Assembly (NCBI RefSeq): GCF_900111015.1 | Contig: NZ_FOFS01000002.1 | Span: 62,001-126,000, forward strand | Reading direction: 5' to 3' | DNA length: 64,000 nt | From: Solimonas aquatica | GTDB taxonomy: Bacteria; Pseudomonadota; Gammaproteobacteria; Nevskiales; Nevskiaceae | Part shown: positions 18,890 to 27,165 of the stretch, piece after piece | How the letters are laid out: each line of letters starts with the position of its first letter | How positions within the stretch are numbered: the stretch's first letter is position 1 | The notes under the pieces: model-generated | The model's database searches: none | Seen by the model: the letters and a program-made list of their open reading frames with translations, nothing else | Told to the model about the DNA's origin: nothing | Position numbers and translations under genes: made by a program

Positions 18890-20092
18890 ATGCTTGCCAT
18901 CGATGGAAATAAGGATCGACCCTCTCCGGCGTTCATCGCTGAATTGCGTAGACGCTTTCCGACCGAGGTCGAGGTTGATCGCGTCCTGACTCGCAAGCTG
19001 CAGTGGCGTGCAGGACCTGGTTACCGACCGCTGCCGCTTGCCACGCTGATCGAAGGGGTGGCCCGACTGCTGCGTACGCAGCTGCAGACGCCATTTGCGA
19101 TCAGCGATGCACGCTGGCTGGCTGGTGGTGCCTCAAAGTTGCAGATGGCATTCATGCTGGAGTGGCATCGTCCCGGTGCTGGTGAGCAGCGAACACCGAT
19201 GGTTTTACGGATGGAGCCTGCAGAATCCATTGTCGAAACCAGCCGCATGCGTGAATTTCAGCTGATAAAAGCACTTCTTGGCACCGTGCCGGTTCCGCCA
19301 GTGTTCTGGTGCGACGCCGAGGCTGAGTATCTGCCGTATCCGGCCCTGATCTACGGGTTTGCACGCGGTGTGACCAAGCCAGCAACATCGAGCAGTGGTG
19401 TCAGCGGCTTGGGTACGCATCTGCCGCCGGAATTGCGCGCGCGGCTGGCGCCGCAATTCGTGGAGCACCTGGCGCGCATCCATACCTTCGATTTTCGTAA
19501 GGCCGAGCTCAGCGCCTTCGATGTCCCGTCACCCGGAACGCAGTGCGCGCAATGGGGTGTGAACTGGTGGGAGCGGGTCTGGGAGGAAGATAGCGACGAG
19601 GATGTGCCCCTGCTGCGCCTTGCGGCGAGCTGGCTGCGTCGCCACGCGCCGGCTCTGGACCGTGCGTCCATCGTGCATGCCGATTTTCGCGTAGGCAATT
19701 TTCTCTTCGAAGAGGACAGTGGCGTCATCACAGCCTGGTTGGATTGGGAGCTTGGACGCATCGGCGACCGGCATCAGGATCTGGCCTGGACCACCAGCCG
19801 CGCCTTTGGTCATTACGCCGAGGCGGGAGGTCCGTTCCTGGTTTGCGGTCTGCTCGACGAGGCGCAGTTCTTTGCTGCCTATGAGCGTGCATCGGGTCTG
19901 AGCGTGGTGCCTCGCACCGTGCATTGGTACAAGGTTTACAACGCCTACATGATGGCCGTGCTGCTACTGGGCACCGGCTATCGCATTGCCAGAAATGGTA
20001 AGACGCATCAGGACGTGCTGGTGACCTGGCTCATGGGTATCGGCTACATGTTGCTGGATGAAATGCGTGAACTTATCGAGCGGGGAGCCTGA
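18890..20092 (+). CDS. APH/choline-kinase-like phosphotransferase family protein
   Basis: 400 residues with the APH fold: an N-lobe around residues 60-150, the catalytic HADFRVGNFLFE (His-x-Asp-x4-Asn, about residues 262-273) and the metal-binding DWELGRIGDRHQDLAW (about 284-299). The family phosphorylates small molecules. This branch often sits in lipid and acyl-CoA gene neighbourhoods and is not an antibiotic-resistance enzyme in particular. It is first after operator site 3, with a GGAGG element upstream of the ATG, and couples to the next gene with a 1-nt gap. The substrate is unknown. Confidence 0.75.
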   Translation: MLAIDGNKDRPSPAFIAELRRRFPTEVEVDRVLTRKLQWRAGPGYRPLPLATLIEGVARLLRTQLQTPFAISDARWLAGGASKLQMAFMLEWHRPGAGEQRTPMVLRMEPAESIVETSRMREFQLIKALLGTVPVPPVFWCDAEAEYLPYPALIYGFARGVTKPATSSSGVSGLGTHLPPELRARLAPQFVEHLARIHTFDFRKAELSAFDVPSPGTQCAQWGVNWWERVWEEDSDEDVPLLRLAASWLRRHAPALDRASIVHADFRVGNFLFEEDSGVITAWLDWELGRIGDRHQDLAWTTSRAFGHYAEAGGPFLVCGLLDEAQFFAAYERASGLSVVPRTVHWYKVYNAYMMAVLLLGTGYRIARNGKTHQDVLVTWLMGIGYMLLDEMRELIERGA

Positions 20093-20093
20093 G

Positions 20094-20639
20094 ATGCAGA
20101 TGCGAGCCGAGGTGCAGATCCGCAGCATGATCAAGGCGCTGAGCGAGGTGGTGCTGCCGGCCGTCGACGCCGGCAATCAGCTGGCGCAGGAGCAAACGAG
20201 GCTGACCATTGGCATGTTGAATCTCATGGCGCAGCAACTACCGCTGCAGTTTCGTTTCGACTGCGATGAACTCGCACGATTGCTGGAGTTTTCCCGCCAA
20301 CTGTGCGAGCAGACGCAGGGTGGTCCCGGCTGCGAAGCTGCTCGTGCGGAACTGGCGCAAGGCAGCGAACACGCTGCGGAGGTCTTGCAGCGTGCGGCGG
20401 CCGGGCCTTCGCAAGTCGAGCAGGCGGTGCGCGAACTGCGGCGTTTAAGTGGCGTGCTGATCGGCGTCTGCAGCAGCGCAATGAACCTGGAGGGGCAGGA
20501 TCGAGTTGCGCGGCTGGTGCTGGCCATGTCCAAGGCTCAGCTGCTGCGTGATCGTGCTTGGCTGCTGCCCCAGGGCTGGGAGCCCGATCCGCAGGCGTTG
20601 CCGCCAATCACTGAACTGCTGCGCGATACGAAGCCCTGA
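20094..20639 (+). CDS. Hypothetical protein, partner of the kinase gene
   Basis: 181 residues, helical and rich in Gln, Glu, Leu and Ala, with no signal peptide or recognised motif. The ATG at 20094 immediately follows the kinase stop, which implies translational coupling and a shared function. An in-frame extension into the kinase gene is a shadow. I do not recognise a family. Confidence 0.55.
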   Translation: MQMRAEVQIRSMIKALSEVVLPAVDAGNQLAQEQTRLTIGMLNLMAQQLPLQFRFDCDELARLLEFSRQLCEQTQGGPGCEAARAELAQGSEHAAEVLQRAAAGPSQVEQAVRELRRLSGVLIGVCSSAMNLEGQDRVARLVLAMSKAQLLRDRAWLLPQGWEPDPQALPPITELLRDTKP

Positions 20640-20737
20640 GCAAAACGAGGTTTCACCGTAGGCGTATGCCGCCGATCTGGCAGAGCGCATTCTCCAGAAA
20701 TGCCTGCGGGTTTATCAAAAACAGCTTGACGACAAAA

Positions 20738-20761
20738 TATTGATATGGTTCCATATCAATA
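20738..20761. promoter_or_regulatory. Operator-like perfect palindrome, site 4
   Basis: Two 11-bp arms, TATTGATATGG (20738-20748) and CCATATCAATA (20751-20761), are perfect inverted repeats around TT. The core TATGGTTCCATA is identical to site 3. It precedes the DUF1329/DUF1302/MMPL operon and is the strongest member of the family. Confidence 0.75.
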
Positions 20762-20817
20762 GACACTGCCGATCCGGCCATATAGACCGGACGCGCAGGC
20801 GGAGGAGAAAAGTCAAA

Positions 20818-20988
20818 ATGCCAAAAGCGATTACGCAGTCATGGGGATTTCTGCGTGTTGGGCTAGTCGCTTTGTGCGGCAGAGTTCTGGCCAGTTCTGC
20901 AAATAACGATATGGCACACAACGTTATTACTGGCAGCATGCCCCAGCTCGTATCCGACTCTTCAGGCTGTTCCTCTTTTCGTCATTGA
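20818..20988 (+). CDS. Putative 56-residue small protein or leader ORF
   Basis: A short ORF starting at ATG 20818 behind a very strong GGAGGAG site at 20801-20807. The product has a hydrophobic stretch (FLRVGLVALCGRVLAS, about 11-26) that could be a signal or membrane segment, then a polar tail. It ends about 50 bp before the DUF1329 start and follows operator site 4. It could be a real small secreted peptide, a translated leader or a decayed gene. Nothing in sequence decides. Confidence 0.35.
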   Translation: MPKAITQSWGFLRVGLVALCGRVLASSANNDMAHNVITGSMPQLVSDSSGCSSFRH

Positions 20989-21041
20989 TTCGCCGTTTGA
21001 CCGGCGGATTTCCTGGTATCGCGTGCACGGAGGTGGTTCAC

Positions 21042-22439
21042 ATGCGCATCAAGAGGTATGACTTGGATTTCGGGCGTCGTCAGCTGATGAAAAATGCCGC
21101 GCTCGGTCTGGGCGCCGGCGTGCTGGCGCCACTATGGCCAACCCTGGCCCGCAGCGGTGAAGTTACGAAGGCCTATCCTGACGAACTGCTGAGCATCGAG
21201 TTGCAGAGCAAGGGCAAGATCAAGCCCGGCGATACGCTCAACGCCAGCAACGTCGATTCAGTGAAGCACCTTCTGGATCCGATCAAGTACAAGCAGATCA
21301 AGGAAATGGGACGCATAGCCAAGATTCGCGCGCCCACCGCCAAGATTGAAGAGATGTTTCCGTATGCCTACCTGCAGGCCACGCTGAAGAACTCGGGCCG
21401 TGGTGCTTTCGATGCTACGGGCAATGTCATCGACAAGCAGACCGGTGGCCCCTGGCTGGGCGGCAATCCCTTCCCGGATCCGAAGACTGGCGATGAGGCG
21501 GTGGCCAACATCACCTTGAGCTGGGGCCGTCATGATGTGTCGCAGTATGCGGTGCGCTCGTTCTCGCTCAATCCCGACGGCTCCGACGCCTATACCTACG
21601 ATCTGTACTGGACGGAGCTGAACACCACGGCGCGCACGGAAGGCGATCCGGTGTTCGAAGGCAAGAAGGACATGCTGCGCTTCCAGTCGGTGTTCTTCAC
21701 GGCACCGCAAGAGCAGGCCGGCGCCTCCTTTCTCGTGCCCTGGTACTACGACCAGCGCAAGTTCCCGGACATCTACGGCTATCTGCCGCAGTTCCGCCGT
21801 ATCCGGCAGTTCCCGGCCAACCAGCGTTTCGAGCCGCTGGTTCCAGGCATGTCGTTCTTTCTCTCCGATGCCTGGGGAGCGGGCGATCCGATGCTCACCT
21901 GGGGCAACACCAAGATCGTCGGTCGCGGACCGATGCTGGTGGCGCTCGGCGGCAACTGGCGCGGCGAGGAAAACGCGAACTGGGAAAACCAGCATCGTCA
22001 CGGCGGGCCAAAGGGGCGCAGCTTCATGGAATGGACCATGGAACTAGCGCCGGAATGTCTGGTGATCGAGTCCGAACCCACGGGCTATCCGCGTTCGCCG
22101 GTGGGCAAGAAGCGCATGTGGGTCGACGTCCGCAATTCGGCGCTGGTGGCCTATGTCACCTACGACCGTCGCGGCGAACTGTGGAAGCAGGTCGATCCCT
22201 GCTTCGGTCCGCAGGTGCAGGGCAAGGTGGCCAACAAGGATCGTCACGGCTATCCCAACTGGTCCTGGACGCAGGTGGTATTTCACGACATCCAGTCGGG
22301 CCGCATCGATCTGTTCAATCACGTCAAGCAGATCTCCGGCGGCTATCAGAGCCGCTATGAGGCGCCCAACGGCGACGAGAAGGGCGTTTACGACAAGTTC
22401 TGCACCCAGGCAGCCATCGCCCGACTGGGCGCGGTCTGA
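21042..22439 (+). CDS. DUF1329 family exported protein, paralogue 1
   Basis: 465 residues of the DUF1329 family (outer-membrane/periplasmic, LolA-like fold predicted for the family). The ATG at 21042 follows GGAGG at 21029-21033. A longer frame from 20985 lacks such a site. The N-terminus carries a twin-arginine-like signal (FGRRQLMKNAALGLGAGVL). It shares with the two other copies the motifs YPDELLSIE, GNPFPDPK, SWGRHD and LRFQSVFF. DUF1329 genes co-occur with DUF1302 and MMPL genes in hydrocarbon- and steroid-degrading bacteria, where an envelope transport role is suspected. Confidence 0.85.
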   Translation: MRIKRYDLDFGRRQLMKNAALGLGAGVLAPLWPTLARSGEVTKAYPDELLSIELQSKGKIKPGDTLNASNVDSVKHLLDPIKYKQIKEMGRIAKIRAPTAKIEEMFPYAYLQATLKNSGRGAFDATGNVIDKQTGGPWLGGNPFPDPKTGDEAVANITLSWGRHDVSQYAVRSFSLNPDGSDAYTYDLYWTELNTTARTEGDPVFEGKKDMLRFQSVFFTAPQEQAGASFLVPWYYDQRKFPDIYGYLPQFRRIRQFPANQRFEPLVPGMSFFLSDAWGAGDPMLTWGNTKIVGRGPMLVALGGNWRGEENANWENQHRHGGPKGRSFMEWTMELAPECLVIESEPTGYPRSPVGKKRMWVDVRNSALVAYVTYDRRGELWKQVDPCFGPQVQGKVANKDRHGYPNWSWTQVVFHDIQSGRIDLFNHVKQISGGYQSRYEAPNGDEKGVYDKFCTQAAIARLGAV

Positions 22440-22506
22440 GGCGGCGCCAGACGCCCGCACAAGTCCCGGCGGGATCGCCCGCCGGGACCGAGACGGAGAT
22501 TGAAGA

Positions 22507-23496
22507 ATGATGAGGCGAAAGATCTGCCTGACGCTGGCGAGCGCGCTGTGTCTGATGGCAGCGATGCAGGTGCGTTCGGAGTCGAAATCCCCGCTGATCG
22601 CCTTGCGCGCGGAAGGCATTGCGCATTCGGCGCTGTTCGGGCTGGCCTTCGATCGTGATCGCGGCGTGGCGGTGGGTGCCGGCGGCGCGGTGCTGAGTTC
22701 CACCGACGGTGGCCTGAGCTGGCGACGGGAAGCGCAGAGCGCCACCGAGCTGGCGCTGCTTGCAGTGGCGCGCAGCGGCACGCACACCATTGCAGTCGGC
22801 CAGATGGGCACCATCCTGCTGCAAGGCCCGCAAGGCTGGCAGCGCGTCGACAGCGGTGTACCGGCGCGGCTGCTGAGCATTGGCGTGAATGCCAATGGCA
22901 TCGCAGTGGCCGGTGGACAGTTTGGAACCGTGCTGCGCTCATCTGACGGCGGCAACAGCTGGACTTCCGCTGCGCCCGATTGGTCAGCGATGGCCAGCGC
23001 CGATCACTTCGGGACGGGTGAGCCGACAATCTACGCCGCAGTGGTCGAGAACTCCGGGCGGGTGACGATAGCCGGTGAGTTCGGCGTGATCATGCGCTCT
23101 GAGGATGGCGGCAAGAGCTGGCGCACGATCCGTCCCGTGGACCCGGCGGCGCCCACGCTCTCGGCGCTTTACATCACGGCTGCAGGATCTGGGAACAGCT
23201 ACGCCGTGGGTCAAAGCGGAGAGCTACTGGTATCCGGCGACGGTGGCGAGACTTGGCAGCGTCGGCCTACGCCCACTGATCATAACCTGCTGGGTGTCGC
23301 TGCTTTACCAGACGGGCAGGTGGTGGTGACTGGCATGCGCGCGATGTTGCGCAGTACGGATGCCGGGGCCAGTTGGCAGCTGGTACGCGAGGGCGATAGC
23401 ACCACGGATTGGTACCAGGCGGTTCGGGCCCTGGATGGTGGGGGGCGCGTGATCGCAGTGGGACATTCGGGACGAATCATTCAAATCGGCGGCTGA
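22507..23496 (+). CDS. YCF48/BNR-repeat periplasmic beta-propeller protein
   Basis: 329 residues with a Sec signal peptide (MRRKICLTLASALCLMAAMQV) and about six repeats of the type SxDGGxSW (STDGGLSW, SSDGGNSW, SEDGGKSW, SGDGGETW, STDAGASW), the YCF48/photosynthesis-system-II-assembly-like propeller. In non-photosynthetic bacteria such proteins accompany MMPL/DUF1302/DUF1329 genes and are thought to be scaffolds for envelope complexes. It lies inside that operon. Confidence 0.85.
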   Translation: MMRRKICLTLASALCLMAAMQVRSESKSPLIALRAEGIAHSALFGLAFDRDRGVAVGAGGAVLSSTDGGLSWRREAQSATELALLAVARSGTHTIAVGQMGTILLQGPQGWQRVDSGVPARLLSIGVNANGIAVAGGQFGTVLRSSDGGNSWTSAAPDWSAMASADHFGTGEPTIYAAVVENSGRVTIAGEFGVIMRSEDGGKSWRTIRPVDPAAPTLSALYITAAGSGNSYAVGQSGELLVSGDGGETWQRRPTPTDHNLLGVAALPDGQVVVTGMRAMLRSTDAGASWQLVREGDSTTDWYQAVRALDGGGRVIAVGHSGRIIQIGG

Positions 23497-23559
23497 GCGT
23501 GCCGCAAGAATGCGGCGCCCCGCAGTGGCGCGTCGCCATCCAAGTGAGGGGAACAATAA

Positions 23560-25659
23560 ATGCAGAAAATGTCGGAGGTGGTTTTAACCGTAACTCTGGC
23601 GCTGGCTTCGTGCGCGGCGCAGGCGGGCGGTGGCAGTGGCTTCGAGTTGTTTGGTGGCGACTTTTCTTACAACGGCCTGCTGCGCGTCGAAACCGCCATC
23701 AGCACCAGCGGTGAAGCTGCGCCAGCGAATCAGTATGGTGATCCGGCCAACGGCGTGGCGATCCGCCGCAACGCTGGCAATCCGGTGACGGGCTGGCAGT
23801 CGACGCTGACGCCGCAGGGCCTGAACGATCTGCTGGGCGCCTTGAATCTCAATCTGCCAACGGTTGCGCCCAACCCTTTAGGCGTGTCCGATTCCGTGGC
23901 TGGCGTTGCCGATACCGTCACGCGCTACGTTCCTGCCCGCACGCCCCAGCTGAACTACCACATCCTGCGCTTCGAGGCGACGCCAAGCTTGAGCTGGGGC
24001 AACATCTCGCTGGTGACGCGACTTCGCGCCATCTATGACCCCGGCAGTCTCGGCTACGACGACTTCGACTATCGCGACTATCGCGGCATCAATGGCGGTA
24101 TCACTGGCGGCTATCCGGACACCTACCACGGCAAGCCGAGCTACTACCAGTATCCAGTTGATGGCAAGAAGAACCCGATCTTCTTCGAGCTGACTGGCCG
24201 CAACTACATGGTGGATCTGCCGGCCCTGATTCTGCAGTGGACCAACGGCCAGACCACGGTGCGTCTGGGCAATCAGAGCGTGGCCTGGGGACAGCTGCTG
24301 TTCTTCCGCGTGATGGACGTGGCCAACGGCCTGGACCTGCGCCGCCACCTGATTCTGGATCGTGGCCTCGAAGAGTACGCCGACGAACGCATGTCTGCGC
24401 CGGGCCTGCGCATCACCCACCAGGTCAATGACGAGATTCTGGCAGACGCTTATCTGCAGCAATTCATTCCATCGGTGCTGCCGAATCCCAACACGCCGTA
24501 CAACGTGGTGGCATCGCAGTTCACCATTCATGACCGCTACTTTGCCAACGACAATAACAAGGACGTCAATTACGGCATCCGCCTCAAGGCCGATTACGGC
24601 ACGTATTCGATGCAGGCGATGTACTCGCGCCGCTACAACCAGCTGGGCGCGATCCGCTGGACCAAGAGCGGCGTAAACAAGCCGCTGCCTAGCAGCAACA
24701 CCCTGGGTGCGGTGTTCAACCAATACTGCAATCTGACGGCGCCCCTGCACGGTTATCAGTCCGGCAACGGTTGTGGACCCTTCCTGGCAGATACCGCGTT
24801 CGAGGCTTCACCGGCGGGCGTGATGTCGGCGGAGGAGTGGTACAACTACGCCGGCTACACCAAGCTCGACGGCATCGGCGGCCTGAACGCGGCGGTCGAT
24901 GATTTTCCGGCTGCGCAACAGTTGCTGGCGCAGAGCGTGGGTCGCGATCCGGATGCAGCCAACAACGAGCTGGATGCGTTCTTCATGGCGGCGGAAGGGC
25001 TGCGCGGGCACATCGAGAGGACCTATCACCCCGAGAACGTGTTCGGCATCGGCGGCAGCTACATGACCGAAGCCGAGCCGGGTTCCTTCTTCGATCAGAT
25101 GATCTTCAATGTCGAAGCGACGCTGACAAAAAACAGAACCTTTACCGCGCCTGATCTTCGTCATTCCTTCATCAAGCGTGACGATGCGCAGATTGGACTG
25201 GTGGTGGAAAAGTACCAGCGCTTCAGCACCGAGTTCCCGGCGACTTACCTGGTGTTCCAGTATCTCTGGCAGAAAGAGAGTGACCTGTTCGGCCTGATGC
25301 TCGACGGCTACGGCAGCGAGAACTTCAGTGATCAGGGCGTGGTGCTCAACAAGAACGTGCCGACCAAGCAGAACCCCCGGATCGTTCCTGGCATCAACGG
25401 CGCCAACTATGCGGTGTTTGCCTTCCTGCAGCCTTGGCCGGCCTACATCTGGGCGGTGAGCGGCGCGGCGCTGATCGACATGCAGGGCGGCGTGCTACTG
25501 CAGCCCAGCGTTCAGTGGAAGCCGCGCGGCGATATCACCGTCGACCTGTTCTACAACTATGTGGATGACAGTGCCTGGGGTAACAACGCCAACCGCAACA
25601 TCATGTCCTTCATTAACTTCGCCGACGAAGTCGGTATCCGCTTCGGCTATCAGTTCTGA
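23560..25659 (+). CDS. DUF1302 family outer-membrane protein
   Basis: 699 residues with a signal peptide ending near CAAQAGG and a C-terminal aromatic strand (RFGYQF) of the kind seen in outer-membrane beta-barrels. The sequence is rich in Tyr, Asn and alternating hydrophobic residues (for example QTTVRLGNQSVAWGQ), which matches the DUF1302 family. Its likely role is a barrel or porin-like channel of the envelope module. Start ATG 23560. Confidence 0.85.
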   Translation: MQKMSEVVLTVTLALASCAAQAGGGSGFELFGGDFSYNGLLRVETAISTSGEAAPANQYGDPANGVAIRRNAGNPVTGWQSTLTPQGLNDLLGALNLNLPTVAPNPLGVSDSVAGVADTVTRYVPARTPQLNYHILRFEATPSLSWGNISLVTRLRAIYDPGSLGYDDFDYRDYRGINGGITGGYPDTYHGKPSYYQYPVDGKKNPIFFELTGRNYMVDLPALILQWTNGQTTVRLGNQSVAWGQLLFFRVMDVANGLDLRRHLILDRGLEEYADERMSAPGLRITHQVNDEILADAYLQQFIPSVLPNPNTPYNVVASQFTIHDRYFANDNNKDVNYGIRLKADYGTYSMQAMYSRRYNQLGAIRWTKSGVNKPLPSSNTLGAVFNQYCNLTAPLHGYQSGNGCGPFLADTAFEASPAGVMSAEEWYNYAGYTKLDGIGGLNAAVDDFPAAQQLLAQSVGRDPDAANNELDAFFMAAEGLRGHIERTYHPENVFGIGGSYMTEAEPGSFFDQMIFNVEATLTKNRTFTAPDLRHSFIKRDDAQIGLVVEKYQRFSTEFPATYLVFQYLWQKESDLFGLMLDGYGSENFSDQGVVLNKNVPTKQNPRIVPGINGANYAVFAFLQPWPAYIWAVSGAALIDMQGGVLLQPSVQWKPRGDITVDLFYNYVDDSAWGNNANRNIMSFINFADEVGIRFGYQF

Positions 25660-25762
25660 TGCGCCAGCCGCGCGCGATTGCCGTGGCGCCGTCCTCCTCG
25701 GCGTCATTTACGGACGACCGGTTCGCCGGTCGTCTGTCTTCCTTGCCCACAGGTCAGACGAC

Positions 25763-27139
25763 GTGAGATTCCGCCGATACACGCACGATTACAGCCGGCG
25801 GCATTTTCTGCAGCAGGCGGCACAAGGCCTGTTCTCGACAGGTGTACTGATGCCGACGTGGGAGGCCATTGCGGCCAGCGGCGATGTCAGCCGCGCCTAT
25901 CCGGAAGAACTGCTGTCGATCGAGAACTATACAAAGGGGCGGATCAAGACTGGCGACGAGATCACCGCCGCCAATGTTGAGCATGTGAAGAGTCTGCTGG
26001 AGCCCATCCGCTACGAGCAGATCGTCAAATACGGCCGCCGCCTGAAGGTGGCGCCGACCACCACCGACGTGATGCGCCTGTCGCCTTGGGAGTACACGGA
26101 GGCTACGCTCAGCAATGCCGGCAAGGCGCGCTTCGATGCGGCCGGCAATGTGGTGACCGCCGAGGGCAAGCCCTGGATCGGCGGTAATCCGTTTCCCGAC
26201 CCCAAGAGCGGCATCGAACTGTTTGCGGCGCAGACCCTCAGCTGGGGGCGGCACGACGCAGCCTTCTACGCACTGAAGATCAGTGATGTGAACCCGGGTG
26301 GCGATGTCGCTTTCCGCTACGCCGGGGGCTGGACCGAGCTGTCGCCGGTGGCGCGCGTGAGTCTCGATCCGAAACCGTACTGGCCGATGCACCAGGACAA
26401 GCTGCGCTTCCAGTCGGTGTTCTTCACGCTGCCACAGCAGTTCCGCGGCACCTCGTTTCTCAACATCTGGGATTACGACCAGAACACTTTTCCGCTGCTC
26501 TACGGATATGTCGCGGAGTTCCGGCGTATTCGCCAGTTTCCGGCGGATCAGCGCTTCGAGCCGCTGTTGCCCGGCACCACCTTGTTCCTATCCGATGCCT
26601 GGGCGGCGGGTGATCCGCTCAATACCTGGGGCAATTACCGGATCGTGGGCCGCGGCCCGTTCCTGGCCGGCCTGTCCGGCTCCTGGAACGCGGATCATCC
26701 CAACTGGGAACACAACACGCATGGTGGCCCCAGGAATCAGACCTTCTGGGACAGCACCGTGGAACTGATTCCGGAAGCGATCGTGGTGGAGGCCGAGCCG
26801 GTGCGATTTCCCCGGGCGCCGGTGTCGAAGAAGCGGGTCTGGTTCGATGCCCGCAACCAGGTCGTCGTCGGCATGGTGACCTATGACCGCCGCGGCGAGC
26901 CTTACCGCTCCTTCGACGGCGCCTACAGTCTCTACGAGCGCGGTGCCAGCAAGGTGATGGATGGCAAGCATCCGTACTGGAGCTGGTGTCATCTCACCTG
27001 CTCGGACATCCAGACCGGCCGCGTCACGCGCATCGAGCAGGTCCGCAGCATCGAGGGCCACAACACCGTGGCGAACGATCAGTCCCTATATGACAAATAT
27101 CTCACCCAGGCGGCGCTGATCCGTCTCGGCGCAACTTAA
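25763..27139 (+). CDS. DUF1329 family exported protein, paralogue 2
   Basis: 458 residues from the GTG at 25763. An in-frame extension back into the DUF1302 gene is a shadow. It has a Tat-type signal (YSRRHFLQQAAQG) followed by a hydrophobic run to AIAASGD. It is much closer to paralogue 3 at 34408 than to paralogue 1: long shared stretches include GNPFPDPK, GIELFAAQT, RGTSFLNIWDYD and HPNWEHNTHGGP. It lies directly before the MMPL transporter. Confidence 0.85.
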   Translation: MRFRRYTHDYSRRHFLQQAAQGLFSTGVLMPTWEAIAASGDVSRAYPEELLSIENYTKGRIKTGDEITAANVEHVKSLLEPIRYEQIVKYGRRLKVAPTTTDVMRLSPWEYTEATLSNAGKARFDAAGNVVTAEGKPWIGGNPFPDPKSGIELFAAQTLSWGRHDAAFYALKISDVNPGGDVAFRYAGGWTELSPVARVSLDPKPYWPMHQDKLRFQSVFFTLPQQFRGTSFLNIWDYDQNTFPLLYGYVAEFRRIRQFPADQRFEPLLPGTTLFLSDAWAAGDPLNTWGNYRIVGRGPFLAGLSGSWNADHPNWEHNTHGGPRNQTFWDSTVELIPEAIVVEAEPVRFPRAPVSKKRVWFDARNQVVVGMVTYDRRGEPYRSFDGAYSLYERGASKVMDGKHPYWSWCHLTCSDIQTGRVTRIEQVRSIEGHNTVANDQSLYDKYLTQAALIRLGAT

Positions 27140-27165
27140 AGGCTCATCGGGTTCAAAGACTGAAC

